Notes: a model not told the origin generated them from the sequence alone. A DNA stretch of 64,000 nucleotides from an uncultured Prevotella sp. (GCA_900551055.1 URUK01000001.1:124001-188000); one strand, 5' to 3'. Numbered from the stretch's first letter, positions 16,652 through 25,697 are shown. A program made the numbers and translations.

Positions 16652-18331
16652 TCAGCAAACTTTCTCCAGCTTCTTCATTATCGAGAAGATGAAAACAGCC
16701 GAGAGAACACAGAGCACTACGAGTATGCCCCACAATACCCATAAAGGCAGGCCGCCCCAAAGCATTCCGATAATTGAAACGAGGTAGTTGCCAACCGCTG
16801 TTGCGGCGAACCAACCGCCCATCATAAGACCCTTGTATTTTGGAGGAGCTACTTTCGACACGAACGAAATACCCATAGGGGAGAGGAACAGCTCTGCAAA
16901 TGTGAGCACGAGGTATGTGCCTATCAGCAGGTTTGGCGTAACCCTGTAATCCGTTGTAGTGGAAGCGAGGTCGTCAGGTACGGGCAATCCGAGCGATCCC
17001 CATACCATAATCATGAAGCCTACAGCGGCGATGAACATGCCGATACCGATTTTACGTGGGGCGGAAGGCTCTTTGCCTTTGCTTGCAAGATAGCTGAATA
17101 CAGCCATCGAGACGGGAGTCAGTGCTACGACGAAGAACGGGTTGAACTGTTGGAACTTTTGCGGGAGGATGTTAATCTCTTCGTCCATGCTGTTGTAATT
17201 ACTGTACAACATAGCCAATGCTGCGCCCAGAACAAAAGCCGAGATGACACGTCCTTTGGTTTTCTTTGACTGGAACAGGCTGAACAGGGCGTAAACCATA
17301 ATGGCGATGAGCACAAGGTTCCATACGTCAAAGCCCATACGGGTCAGCCCTGTGGCAGTAGCTGCAGTGTAATCGCGTGCAAAGAACGTAAGAGTAAGGC
17401 CGTTCTGATGGAACGCCATCCAGAAGAATATCACCACGGCGAACACAAGGCAAAGTGCAATGACGCGTGATTTTGTCTCGGCCGGCGTGAGTTCCTGCGT
17501 GTGTACAGCCGTTTCCTCATTGCTTGAAGCCTGTTTCGTGTTGTTGTTTATATCGGCATGCTTGAACGTCTTTCTGCCCAATACGTATATCAGCATCGAT
17601 ACAATCAGTGACACACATGCTACGGCAAAGCCCATGTGATACGACTCGGAAAGGACGTTGATGTAGTCGTTTGCAAAGCTTGTGAGCGAAGCTGCATCCG
17701 TGCCAACACCTTGTGAAGACGCAAGCGAGATAAACTTCTGCATGGCCTCGCCCGAAAGAGAGCCGTCGAGATACTGGTGCGCCAAAGCCGGAATGTCGCC
17801 GTTGTAGATGAAGTTGTGGCTCTTCATGTACCAGTCGGTAATCTTTTCCGCTGCTGTGGGCGCGAAAAGTGCGCCGATGTTTATGGCCATATAGAATATC
17901 GAGAATGCCGTGTCACGCTTTGACGCGTACTTCGGGTCATCGTAAAGGTTGCCTACCAATACTTGCAAATTGCCTTTGAACAGGCCCGTTCCGAGTGCAA
18001 TCAGGAACAGTGAGCCTATCATCGCCGCGATGCCAAGCGCGTTGTTGCCTGCAGGGATGGCCAGGCAAATGTAGCCGATGAACATGATTACGATACCCGA
18101 TGTCACCATCTTGCCGAAGCCGAACTTGTCGGCCAAAATTCCGCCTACGACGGGCAGGAAATAGACTAACGCCAGGAAGCCGGCAAAGATGTTTGATGTA
18201 ACTGTGGCCGTAAAGCCGAATTTAGCTTGCAGGAACAATGTGAAAATCGCAAGCATGGTGTAGTAACCGAAGCGCTCGCCCGTATTGGCAAGGGCAAGTG
18301 CATACAAACCTTTTGGTTGTCCTTCAAACAT
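16652..18331 (-). CDS. Proton-dependent oligopeptide transporter (POT/PTR family)
   Basis: Inner-membrane di/tripeptide:proton symporter of the major facilitator superfamily, 559 aa. The N-terminal family signature NTGERFGYY (ExxERFxYY) is at residues 16-24, and LFLIALGTGLFKGNLQ plus FSIFYMAINIGALFAPT match the PTR2 signatures. The central loop (about residues 255-285) is hydrophilic. Amino-acid-fermenting Bacteroidales use such carriers for peptide uptake. A weak promoter-like pair lies at 18360-18389 (TATGTCTG with TTTC). Downstream is its own terminator. Confidence 0.93.
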   Translation of the reverse strand: MFEGQPKGLYALALANTGERFGYYTMLAIFTLFLQAKFGFTATVTSNIFAGFLALVYFLPVVGGILADKFGFGKMVTSGIVIMFIGYICLAIPAGNNALGIAAMIGSLFLIALGTGLFKGNLQVLVGNLYDDPKYASKRDTAFSIFYMAINIGALFAPTAAEKITDWYMKSHNFIYNGDIPALAHQYLDGSLSGEAMQKFISLASSQGVGTDAASLTSFANDYINVLSESYHMGFAVACVSLIVSMLIYVLGRKTFKHADINNNTKQASSNEETAVHTQELTPAETKSRVIALCLVFAVVIFFWMAFHQNGLTLTFFARDYTAATATGLTRMGFDVWNLVLIAIMVYALFSLFQSKKTKGRVISAFVLGAALAMLYSNYNSMDEEINILPQKFQQFNPFFVVALTPVSMAVFSYLASKGKEPSAPRKIGIGMFIAAVGFMIMVWGSLGLPVPDDLASTTTDYRVTPNLLIGTYLVLTFAELFLSPMGISFVSKVAPPKYKGLMMGGWFAATAVGNYLVSIIGMLWGGLPLWVLWGILVVLCVLSAVFIFSIMKKLEKVC

Positions 18332-18408
18332 AGTATTATTATTTTAAGTTGTTAATATGCAGACATAGGGCATCCGCCGTGCCTGGAAACCGCATTACGA
18401 TGAGCCTG

Positions 18409-19161
18409 TCAGCGTCCGCCTTCGCGGTTCTTGGTGCGTATGATGTCGAAGAGGTATGTCAGTTTGACCACGATATTGCCGAAGTTCGACTTTCCGAAAA
18501 AGTCTTTCTTCGAGTCTCCGTATATGTTTCCAAGTCCGTAATAATATCGGGCTTCCAGTTGGAAGTGTCCAATTTTTGGATGGGAATATTCAAGTCCGAG
18601 TCCGGCGGCAATGCCATAGTCGAATTTGTTTTCAACGGCCATCGTGTCTTGTGCCACTACCGAGTTGACACGGTCGTCGAAGTTGGCGTCGTTTACGTTG
18701 AAGTTTGTTTTTGTTTTCTCGCCTAAGCAGAATCCGATTTGCGGCCCAGCTTGGAAAAAAAACTGGAATCCCTTTTCTTCGCGACCCCATCCGAGATGTG
18801 CGAATATTGGTATCTGGATGTAGTTCATCGTGCGGCTGTACTCTTCGGGCAGACCGGTCACGGTATTGATTACAGGTGCGTCGTTCACGTCGAGTATTTG
18901 TTCCTTCCATCCTATCTGTGCATAGTTCACCTCTGCCTGTACCGCGCATATGGTACTAAAATACTTCTCGCAGACATAGCGGAACGAGATGCCGCCCGTT
19001 AAGCCGCCGTGGAATGTCTGGTTGACTTTTGGGGTGAAGCCGACATTGCTCAACACGTAGCCGCCGTTGACACCTATGCTCATGTCGTTACGGTACTTGC
19101 CAACCTGCGCCGATACCCCTATGGCAACAGACATAAATATTAGTAAACAGAGCTTGCGCAT
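18409..19161 (-). CDS. Outer-membrane beta-barrel (porin-like) protein
   Basis: 250-aa exported protein. A signal peptide ends near VGVSA-QVGKYRN; the rest alternates hydrophobic and polar residues with aromatic strand ends (FRYVCEKYF, FQLEARYYYGLGN), typical of the Bacteroidetes OMP_b-brl families. The frame opens at a TTG at 19170, but ATG 19161 gives a normal signal peptide and is preferred. It lies 17 nt downstream of the LysM gene and is probably co-transcribed with it. Ligand and exact family are unknown. Confidence 0.8.
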   Translation of the reverse strand: MRKLCLLIFMSVAIGVSAQVGKYRNDMSIGVNGGYVLSNVGFTPKVNQTFHGGLTGGISFRYVCEKYFSTICAVQAEVNYAQIGWKEQILDVNDAPVINTVTGLPEEYSRTMNYIQIPIFAHLGWGREEKGFQFFFQAGPQIGFCLGEKTKTNFNVNDANFDDRVNSVVAQDTMAVENKFDYGIAAGLGLEYSHPKIGHFQLEARYYYGLGNIYGDSKKDFFGKSNFGNIVVKLTYLFDIIRTKNREGGR

Positions 19162-19178
19162 ACGTTGCAATGAGGATG

Positions 19179-20528
19179 TCAGAATTTTATTATTGATATG
19201 GACTTGTCACGGTTGTAGTGAACAAACATAAGACTTTCATTGCGGTAACCTCCGCCGCGCGTCTTGGTGAAGTGCAATGGTGTTTGGAGTGCATCCTTGT
19301 TCTCTACCGAACCGTTGAATGCCTTTCCCTGTTTCAGCATCCCTCCTATGAAAAACATTCCGTGGTCATATCCAGTCATTGCGAACCGCGGCAGATAGTC
19401 CATCATTCCGCATTTGAATTCAGATTGATACCTACGTTCAAATGCTGCAACCTTGCTGGAATAAGAGTTGTAGTAGAAGTTTGTGGGAATGTAAGTGTCA
19501 TACCGGCAGAAACTGTCGAGGTAGTGGCTTGCGTACATCAGCCATTCTGTGTATCCGAACAATGATACCTTGAGTTCTGGATGTGTGCCCGTAAGGATGT
19601 CAAGCATTTCGAGAATGGTGCCAAGTTCAGGCGAACGCGCCGTATTCAGCACCACGATATTGGGTTTTACCGCGCTGAAAGCCATTGCAAACGCGCCACT
19701 GCCCGAACTGATATTGGTGATGTTGCACGACACGTCTTTCTGTTTCAGCCGTTTTCTCAAAGCTGAAGTGAATACTCCTTTGTCGCTTGTCTTGTCGTTG
19801 CAGTCGACAACAACCACGTTGTAGTCCTTGAAACGATAGGCAAAATGGTCGGCCGCCATGCCGTAAAATGTTTCCGGTGACTGGTACACTTGGAAAATAT
19901 TTGGGTTCTTATCAACATCGTCACCTGTTATAGAGAACGGTATTACGAGCTTTATGCCATTGTCTTTCGAGAAAAACGACAACGGACTCGCCTGTTTGGA
20001 ATAGAGCGGACCGAATATCATGTCGCACCGGCTCACGCCGTCTTTCACCAAGGTCCGGTATATGTCGGCGTCTGAAGGCACGTTCCATGTGCTTATATCC
20101 ACGGAATATCCTTCTTTCTTAAGATCCTCGCAGGCCATCAGCAAGCCGCGGTAATATTCTACCATACGACGCCCGTCGCCGTCTAAATTGTGAAGAGGTA
20201 ACAGCACACCAACCTTCAATGCGCCGGGTGTAGATGCTGCTGCGGCTGTCTGGTTGGCGGTTTTCACGGTTTGTGTGGTAGTTTCAGTCTTTGAATAAGG
20301 GATGAAGATATAATCGCCTTTTTTCAGTTTATAACCCGGAACACCCATGTCGGGGTTTGCTTTAATCAATTCTTCTACGGTCAGACCGTATTCGCGCGCA
20401 ATGCCGTAAATTGTTTCTTTGGCCTTAACTTTGTGCATTTCACGCCATTTGCCATTCTGCGCCGTACCGTCCATGCTCGCAAAAAGCAGCATGCACAATA
20501 GTAATATGTATCTTGAAAAATGTTTCAT
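19179..20528 (-). CDS. LysM domain plus periplasmic-binding-like protein
   Basis: 449-aa exported protein. The signal peptide (1-23) is followed by a LysM peptidoglycan-binding module (about 31-77; KAKETIYGIAREYGLTVEEL, KLKKGDYIFIP), a Thr/Ala-rich linker, and a type-1 periplasmic-binding fold (about 103-449; LKVGVLLPLHNLDGDG, MIFGPLYSKQASPL). The order suggests a cell-wall-anchored sensor or activator, like penicillin-binding-protein activators with the same fold, but no catalytic role is visible. Its promoter (20557-20587) carries the repeated palindromic arrangement described separately. The beta-barrel gene follows. Confidence 0.85.
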   Translation of the reverse strand: MKHFSRYILLLCMLLFASMDGTAQNGKWREMHKVKAKETIYGIAREYGLTVEELIKANPDMGVPGYKLKKGDYIFIPYSKTETTTQTVKTANQTAAAASTPGALKVGVLLPLHNLDGDGRRMVEYYRGLLMACEDLKKEGYSVDISTWNVPSDADIYRTLVKDGVSRCDMIFGPLYSKQASPLSFFSKDNGIKLVIPFSITGDDVDKNPNIFQVYQSPETFYGMAADHFAYRFKDYNVVVVDCNDKTSDKGVFTSALRKRLKQKDVSCNITNISSGSGAFAMAFSAVKPNIVVLNTARSPELGTILEMLDILTGTHPELKVSLFGYTEWLMYASHYLDSFCRYDTYIPTNFYYNSYSSKVAAFERRYQSEFKCGMMDYLPRFAMTGYDHGMFFIGGMLKQGKAFNGSVENKDALQTPLHFTKTRGGGYRNESLMFVHYNRDKSISIIKF

Positions 20529-20556
20529 GCAATCGGATTTTTCACTTTACCGTTTG

Positions 20557-20587
20557 CAAAGATAATGCAAACCGAGTGAAATGCAAA
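20557..20587 (-). promoter_or_regulatory. Promoter of the LysM gene
   Basis: Minus strand TTTG (20587-20584), 19 nt, TATCTTTG (20564-20557). Confidence 0.75.
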
Positions 20588-20623
20588 ATAAAAGGACGTG
20601 AAACGGCGTTTTATTTTCACTGC
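20557..20623 (-). repeat. Promoter-linked inverted repeat, copy A
   Basis: The promoter core is nearly identical in order to copy B at 56040-56108 (shared TTTTATTTTGCA, then TTCA, then TATCTTTGCA). Upstream a complementary arm (TTTTATTTTCACTGC, 20609-20623) pairs with 20574-20593, with a 5-nt gap. Confidence 0.6.
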
Positions 20624-20751
20624 AGAGGTGTACTTCCAGCCATGCCAGTGTGCGATTACCGTTAGCAGCAGCCGATATTGTTTTGATTTTACATGTTGGC
20701 ATTGTGTTATTGTGAACATTTGTTTTATTTGTTGAAAATATAGCTTATAAC

Positions 20752-20782
20752 TTGCATGTCGTATTGAAAAAGCTTATCTTTG
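20752..20782 (+). promoter_or_regulatory. Promoter of the glutamine synthetase-family gene
   Basis: TTG at 20752-20754, 20 nt, TATCTTTG at 20775-20782. The resulting leader is about 140 nt and contains a CCTCTT / AAGAGG pairing (20820-20870). The 399-nt divergent gap holds only this promoter, the leader and the LysM promoter. Confidence 0.65.
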
Positions 20783-20927
20783 CCCGTAGATAAGTTGTAT
20801 TCGGGAAATAGATGGAAAGTCCTCTTCCCGATCATTGACATAGCTTCGCTGTAAAGAGGGCATGGCGGTGCATGTATGTGTTGTATCCATTGTTGAGTTT
20901 AAATATTTTTGTTAGACCTTAATTTTC

Positions 20928-22430
20928 ATGGCTATGGACAAAACTGTCGAAATGAACGCCAACGACCTTGTGGCGTTTTTCAGCAAACCGGCTTCTGAAC
21001 TGACAAAAGCCGACATCATTGCATTCGTTCGCGAGAAAGGCATAAGGATGGTTGATTTCATGTATCCTGCCGAGGACGGGCGTGTGAAGACGCTTAACTT
21101 TATGATTAACAACCTTGCTTATCTTGAGACAATCCTTACTTACGGCGAAAGGGTTGACGGTTCGAGCCTGTTCCCATCGTTTGTCGAGGCGGAGAGTAGC
21201 GACCTTTATGTCGTTCCACGTTTCCGTTCTGCGTTTGTCAGCCCATTTGCCGAAATCCCTACGTTGTGCATGCTTTGCTCGTTTTTTGACAAGGACGGCC
21301 AGCCTTTTGCCTGTTCGCCGGAGCAGACTTTACACCGTGCCGCCGAGGCTTTCGTCAAGTCTACAGGCATGACTTACGAGGCAATGGGCGAACTGGAGTA
21401 TTATGTCATCGCTGAAGATGACGGGATGTTCCCGGCGGTCGACCAGCGCGGCTACCATGAGTCTGGGCCTTTTGCCAAGTTCAACGAGTTCCGCAAGAAG
21501 TGCATGGCATACATAGCGCAGACCGGAGGACAGATAAAATACGGTCATTCGGAAGTGGGCAATTTCATGGCAGACGGCAAGGTGTTCGAGCAAAACGAAA
21601 TAGAATTCCTGCCATGTCCTGTTGAAAGTGCCGCCGACCAGCTTGTTTTGGCCAAATGGGTGATACGAAACCTTGCCTATGAATACGGTCTGGATGTGAC
21701 GTTTGCTCCTAAAATAACGGTAGGCAAGGCCGGTTCCGGCCTACATATACATATGCGTATGATGCGCGACGAGCGCAACTGCATGACGCTTGGCGGCAAG
21801 CTGTCGGCTGAAGCGCGACGTGCCATTGCTGGCATGATGGTGCTGGCACCGTCAATAACAGCTTTCGGCAACAAGACTCCTGTCTCTTACTTCCGCCTTG
21901 TACCGCATCAGGAAGCCCCGACAAGCGTTTGCTGGGGCGACTGCAACCGTTCCGTGCTCGTGCGAGTGCCGTTGGGCTGGACTTCAGACAAGGACATGTG
22001 TGTGCAGGTAAACCGTCAGGAAAGCGGTACAAAGGGCGATACGTCGCAGAAGCAGACTGTGGAGATGCGCTCGCCCGACGCCTCGGCTGACGTCTATCAG
22101 CTTATGGCCGGATTGTGCGTGGCGTGCCGTCACGGGCTGGAGATGCCGGAAAACGAGGCTCTTGCCATAGCTGCAGACAAGTATGTAGGGTCTGGTGAGA
22201 GCGGTAACAATGCTCGTTTCGAGCAGCTTCCAGACTCTTGTAAGGCCTCGGCGGACTGCCTTGAAAGACAGAGAAGCATGTTTGAGGCCGACGAAGTGTT
22301 CTCGCCACGCATGATAGACGGTATCATCGGCAAACTGCGTAGTTATGATGATGCCTGCCTTAGGGCGGAAGCGGAGAAGGACGATGAGCTTATGCGCAGG
22401 CTTGTAAGCCGTTCGTTCCACTGCGGATGA
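20928..22430 (+). CDS. Glutamine synthetase-family ligase
   Basis: Cytoplasmic ATP-dependent ligase of the GlnA fold, 500 aa. Conserved blocks are recognisable but divergent: MGELEYYVI (usually EFEFF), SEVGNFMADGKVFEQNEIEF, GSGLHIHMR (GSGMHxH), NRSVLVRVPLGW and VEMRSPDASADVYQLMAGL. The beta-grasp start lacks the usual DLRFTD and instead reads VDFMYPAEDGRVKTLNF. It may be a true ammonia-assimilating enzyme or a GlnA-like ligase acting on another amine; the divergent blocks keep this open. It is monocistronic, with a long leader and a strong terminator. Confidence 0.8.
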   Translation: MAMDKTVEMNANDLVAFFSKPASELTKADIIAFVREKGIRMVDFMYPAEDGRVKTLNFMINNLAYLETILTYGERVDGSSLFPSFVEAESSDLYVVPRFRSAFVSPFAEIPTLCMLCSFFDKDGQPFACSPEQTLHRAAEAFVKSTGMTYEAMGELEYYVIAEDDGMFPAVDQRGYHESGPFAKFNEFRKKCMAYIAQTGGQIKYGHSEVGNFMADGKVFEQNEIEFLPCPVESAADQLVLAKWVIRNLAYEYGLDVTFAPKITVGKAGSGLHIHMRMMRDERNCMTLGGKLSAEARRAIAGMMVLAPSITAFGNKTPVSYFRLVPHQEAPTSVCWGDCNRSVLVRVPLGWTSDKDMCVQVNRQESGTKGDTSQKQTVEMRSPDASADVYQLMAGLCVACRHGLEMPENEALAIAADKYVGSGESGNNARFEQLPDSCKASADCLERQRSMFEADEVFSPRMIDGIIGKLRSYDDACLRAEAEKDDELMRRLVSRSFHCG

Positions 22431-22454
22431 GCATGATTAAGACAAAAAGTGGAT

Positions 22455-22507
22455 GGGAAGCATGCAACGTGTACGTACCAGACGTTGCGATGCTTCCCGT
22501 TTTTTTG
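22455..22507 (+). terminator. Terminator of the glutamine synthetase-family gene
   Basis: Stem of about 16 bp (GGGAAGCATGCAACGT with 22482-22498, one bulge), then seven T residues. Confidence 0.9.
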
Positions 22508-22530
22508 TTTGGCAAATGATGGCATTTTGT

Positions 22531-23376
22531 TTATTTGCAGGTGAACAAAGCCTTTGCAAGATCGCTGAGGCCGTTTTCTCCGGGCAATCCCGGATAAGCT
22601 TGTTTCATGGCCTCAATGAATGCCTGCGGTGTTGTGCAGGTGTCAAGAAGTTCCTTTACCTTTTTTAAATATGCAATCTTGAACTCAACGGCATCGCGCT
22701 TCGCAGCGCCGCCATGGCCGCCGATGAAAAGCTCTGCACCTGTTGCCAGCGACTGTCCGGCTTCTTCAATCTCAGCATCTATAGCCGCAGGTGATGAAAT
22801 TTGCAGATGGCTGGCATGCGCCTTTGCCGGTGTCCAATGCGTATAGTATACTTTCCCACCAATCAATATGCTTGCTCCAGGGAAGTCTGATGTCGCTCCG
22901 TGGCTGAACAAGAACGGTATTCCAATCCATGTCTGGGTGCTTCCGAATGCAACTTCAGTAGCCTTTCCTGTCGGCATTGCGGTGAGTGCGTCGCCGAAAG
23001 TTTTGGCGAAGCCCTGCATCATGCCACCGTAAATTTCTCCTTTCGTAAATTCAGGCATTCCCTCGACCATCACAACGTCGTGGCTGCCGGTGCCGCCTAC
23101 GTGATAGTCGGTTATACGCTGCACTACAGGTTTGTTCAGTTTGTCGAGATACTTGTCAAATTCAGCCACGTTGTCCTTGAAGAGAGGTTGCTCCATAGTA
23201 ACGAGAGCGTCGTCTCCTTCGACGATGTAGCTTGCGTCGCCAAGTGCGTCGTTGGTGTAATAAACATGCAGTTTGAACTTTTCGAAGTCATGTACTTCAA
23301 ACCTTCCTCTTGTCTGTGCCATAGCTGTAATAGTTAAAAGATTGAACAAAATTAATACTACCTTTTTCATTTTCAT
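22531..23376 (-). CDS. Secreted metallo-beta-lactamase-fold-like hydrolase
   Basis: 281-aa exported protein with a signal peptide ending near AMAQ-TRGRF. The fold resembles an MBL-type hydrolase (GDASYIVEGDDALVTMEQPL, ITDYHVGGTGSHDVV, IGGKVYYTHW, LFIGGHGG), but the HxHxDH metal motif is replaced by DYHVGGTGSH, so metal binding is doubtful. Either ATG 23376 or 23370 could be the start. It is divergently transcribed from an HxlR regulator across 242 nt containing repeated GTTAC half-sites, so it is probably that regulator's target and may respond to a reactive compound. Confidence 0.7.
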   Translation of the reverse strand: MKMKKVVLILFNLLTITAMAQTRGRFEVHDFEKFKLHVYYTNDALGDASYIVEGDDALVTMEQPLFKDNVAEFDKYLDKLNKPVVQRITDYHVGGTGSHDVVMVEGMPEFTKGEIYGGMMQGFAKTFGDALTAMPTGKATEVAFGSTQTWIGIPFLFSHGATSDFPGASILIGGKVYYTHWTPAKAHASHLQISSPAAIDAEIEEAGQSLATGAELFIGGHGGAAKRDAVEFKIAYLKKVKELLDTCTTPQAFIEAMKQAYPGLPGENGLSDLAKALFTCK

Positions 23377-23405
23377 TTGTTTTTGAAGTTGTACATATAT
23401 CTTTT

Positions 23406-23535
23406 GGTTACTTAAAGTTACTTTGTTTACTTTTGTGCTGCAAAAATACGGTGAAAATTCTGACTCTGCAAGAAGGCACTTTTACGCCACATAGTTACGT
23501 CAAAGTAACGATTGTTGACAGTGAGATAGTTACGG
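23406..23535. promoter_or_regulatory. Putative HxlR operator cluster
   Basis: GTTAC half-sites lie at 23407-23411 and 23417-23421 (direct repeat). A palindrome, GTTACGTCAAAGTAAC, is at 23494-23509. ATAGTTACG is repeated at 23491-23499 and 23526-23534, 35 bp apart. CAAAGTAAC occurs in both clusters on opposite strands. The sites bracket the two divergent promoters. Confidence 0.5.
23441..23471 (-). promoter_or_regulatory. Promoter of the MBL-like gene
   Basis: Minus strand TTG (23471-23469), 20 nt, TATTTTTG (23448-23441); the direct-repeat GTTAC site lies just downstream of the expected start. Confidence 0.6.
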
Positions 23536-23561
23536 TTGGAAAATTTTTTGAAAAAAGTTTC

Positions 23562-23592
23562 TTGGTGTTTGTAATAAAATTGCTTACTTTTG
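23562..23592 (+). promoter_or_regulatory. Promoter of the HxlR gene
   Basis: TTG at 23562-23564, 20 nt, TACTTTTG at 23585-23592, close before the ATG at 23619. Confidence 0.55.
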
Positions 23593-23618
23593 TAGAGTAA
23601 AATGAAAATCAGAGACTT

Positions 23619-23996
23619 ATGGACAGAACTACTATTGTTGACACGATGTTTCCCGACTGCCCTATACGCAACATCCTTGCGCGTATAAGTGACAAATGGT
23701 CCCTTCTTGTTTTATACATGCTTGACAGGCCGGACGGTGGAGTGGTGCGCTTCAAGCAACTACTGCGTGACATTCCAGACATATCCCAAAAAATGCTGAC
23801 AGTGACGCTTCGCACGCTTGAAGAAGACGGCTACGTCAACCGCAAGGTGTATCCAGAAGTGCCGCCGCACGTGGAATACTCGCTTACAGACAGGGCGCGT
23901 TCGCTGCTGCCGCATGTCAACGGACTTATAGAGTGGGCCTTGGAGAACAAGGATGCCATAATGAAAAACCGCCGGAAGGCCGTTCAAAAACGGTGA
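23619..23996 (+). CDS. HxlR-family winged-helix regulator
   Basis: 125-aa DNA-binding dimer. The family core is intact: CPIRNILARISDKWSLLVLY (residues 13-32), RFKQLLRDIPDISQKMLTVT, LRTLEEDGYVNRKVY and the wing VEYSLTDRARSL. A Cys at position 13, in the place used by redox/electrophile-sensing members of the family, suggests but does not prove thiol sensing. The divergent MBL-like gene and the shared GTTAC operators make autoregulation plus control of that gene the simplest reading. Confidence 0.93.
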   Translation: MDRTTIVDTMFPDCPIRNILARISDKWSLLVLYMLDRPDGGVVRFKQLLRDIPDISQKMLTVTLRTLEEDGYVNRKVYPEVPPHVEYSLTDRARSLLPHVNGLIEWALENKDAIMKNRRKAVQKR

Positions 23997-24044
23997 CACG
24001 TAAACGGTTTGATTGTCAGAGACTTACGGGCAAGATACATGACG

Positions 24045-24132
24045 GTTTGCAAAAGGTGTCCTTTTGCATTGCAATATACGTCCTTTTATAATGCGAAAGG
24101 TGGCTTTTTGCAATGCGTTTTGTGGCATATTG
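24045..24132. repeat. 22-bp-periodic intergenic element, copy 5
   Basis: Tracts at 24061, 24083 and 24105 with an in-phase ATATTG at 24127; the lead starts at 24045. It lies between two co-directional genes, upstream of the helicase promoter. The rest of this 294-nt gap is featureless. Confidence 0.8.
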
Positions 24133-24196
24133 CATGCCTCTAAGTCGTTGCCTGAATGTTAGATTGGATTTATCGGATATTATTCTTGTGATTTTA

Positions 24197-24228
24197 TTCG
24201 TCAGTTTCGGCAATGTTTCTTATCTTTG
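24197..24228 (+). promoter_or_regulatory. Promoter of the DEAD-box helicase gene
   Basis: TATCTTTG at 24221-24228 with a weak TTCG at 24197-24200, 20 nt upstream. Confidence 0.45.
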
Positions 24229-24290
24229 CAAAAGATATGCGCAGCCGGTGTGGCATTGCAGCCTGATATCCGCTGATAAATCTGTAAAAT

Positions 24291-25628
24291 ATGAAAAACA
24301 TTGCATCAACGAATAGTGAGGACGAAATATTGAAACGGCTTGGGATAAATGCCCTTAGCGACATGCAGCAGGACATGAAGGAAGCGATGCTTTGCGGCGG
24401 AGGCGATGTCGTGTTGTTGTCGCCTACGGGTAGCGGCAAGACCATAGCCTATTTGCTGCCGCTGACCAGTATGGTTGATGCAGCGTTGCCGTGCGTCCAG
24501 GCTGTAGTGATAGTTCCAGGCCGTGAGCTTGCCTTGCAGTCGCATGATGTGTTGAAAAGCATGGCTTGTGGAGTAAGGTCAATGTGCATGTATGGAGGCC
24601 GTCCGGCGATGGACGAGCATAGGGAGATGCGCCGTGTGATGCCACAAGTGGTGTTTGCTACTCCCGGACGCCTTGTAGACCATTTGGAAAAGGGTAATAT
24701 CGACGCACGGACGGTGACCATGCTTGTAATCGACGAGTTTGACAAATGTCTTAAAATGGGCTTTTCCGGGGAAATGTCAAAAGCGATGGAATTGTTGAAA
24801 GCTGTCCGCAGGCGTTTTCTTCTGTCTGCGACAGATGCCCAAGAAATACCGTCGTTTGTCAATATGGGCCGTGTCAGACGGCTTGACCGCATCGGTAACG
24901 GCGATGTCCAGAGCCGTATAGGACAGTATGTGGTGAAAAGTCCCGACAAGGACAAGCTTGAAACGCTTTCCAAACTGTTGTGTTCATTCGGCAGCGGCAG
25001 TACAATCGTGTTTCTCAATTTCCGTGACAGCGTTGAACGTACGAGCGAGTTTCTTCAGGGAAAGGGGTTTGGTGTTAGCGCTTTTCATGGCGGAATGGAT
25101 CAGAAATCACGTGAAGCGGCCGTGTATAAGTTTGCCAATGGCTCGGCCAACGTACTTGTAGCTACCGATTTGGCGTCGCGTGGACTCGACCTTCCAGATG
25201 TGGACAATATAGTGCATTACCATTTGCCGGTAGGCGAGGACGAATATGTGCACCGTGTTGGACGCACCGCGCGATGGGAGGCTACAGGCAGGGCTTTTTT
25301 CTTGCTTGGTCCGGATGAGGAACTGCCGGAGTATGTACCGTCAGGGCTTGAACATTATATAATACCTGAAGGCAGCCAGATGCCGCCTCAGCCGCGCATG
25401 GTTACTATATATATAGGTAAGGGGAAGAAAGATAAAGTGTCGCGCGGTGATGTTTTAGGCTTTCTCTGCAAAGCTGGCGGTCTTGACGGCTCGTCGATAG
25501 GCAGGATTGACGTTATGGAGCGTTGGGCATACGCGGCGGTGGACAGCAGTAGGTGGCGCGATGTGATAGAACGTGCGTCCGGTGCAAAACTGAAAGGCAT
25601 AAAGACGTTAATCGAACTTGTAAAGTGA
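24291..25628 (+). CDS. DEAD-box RNA helicase with DbpA-like C-terminal domain
   Basis: Cytoplasmic ATP-dependent RNA helicase, 445 aa. Seen in order: Q-motif region (ALSDMQQDMKEAM), Walker A SPTGSGKT near residue 45, motif II DEFD rather than DEAD near 148, SAT near 180, and motif VI HRVGRTAR near 320. The last 75 residues (TIYIGKGKKDKVSRGDVLGF, then IGRIDVMERWAYAAV) match the DbpA RNA-binding module, which in DbpA targets 23S rRNA hairpin 92. A role in ribosome assembly is therefore inferred. It is monocistronic. Confidence 0.92.
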   Translation: MKNIASTNSEDEILKRLGINALSDMQQDMKEAMLCGGGDVVLLSPTGSGKTIAYLLPLTSMVDAALPCVQAVVIVPGRELALQSHDVLKSMACGVRSMCMYGGRPAMDEHREMRRVMPQVVFATPGRLVDHLEKGNIDARTVTMLVIDEFDKCLKMGFSGEMSKAMELLKAVRRRFLLSATDAQEIPSFVNMGRVRRLDRIGNGDVQSRIGQYVVKSPDKDKLETLSKLLCSFGSGSTIVFLNFRDSVERTSEFLQGKGFGVSAFHGGMDQKSREAAVYKFANGSANVLVATDLASRGLDLPDVDNIVHYHLPVGEDEYVHRVGRTARWEATGRAFFLLGPDEELPEYVPSGLEHYIIPEGSQMPPQPRMVTIYIGKGKKDKVSRGDVLGFLCKAGGLDGSSIGRIDVMERWAYAAVDSSRWRDVIERASGAKLKGIKTLIELVK

Positions 25629-25665
25629 CAAAATGTCGCGTATTCCGCATTTTTAATGTAAAAAG

Positions 25666-25697
25666 TTTGTGCAATTCACGTAAAAGATATAATTTCG
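25666..25697 (+). promoter_or_regulatory. Promoter of the serC operon
   Basis: TTTG at 25666-25669, 20 nt, TAATTTCG at 25690-25697 (one change from consensus). Confidence 0.6.
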
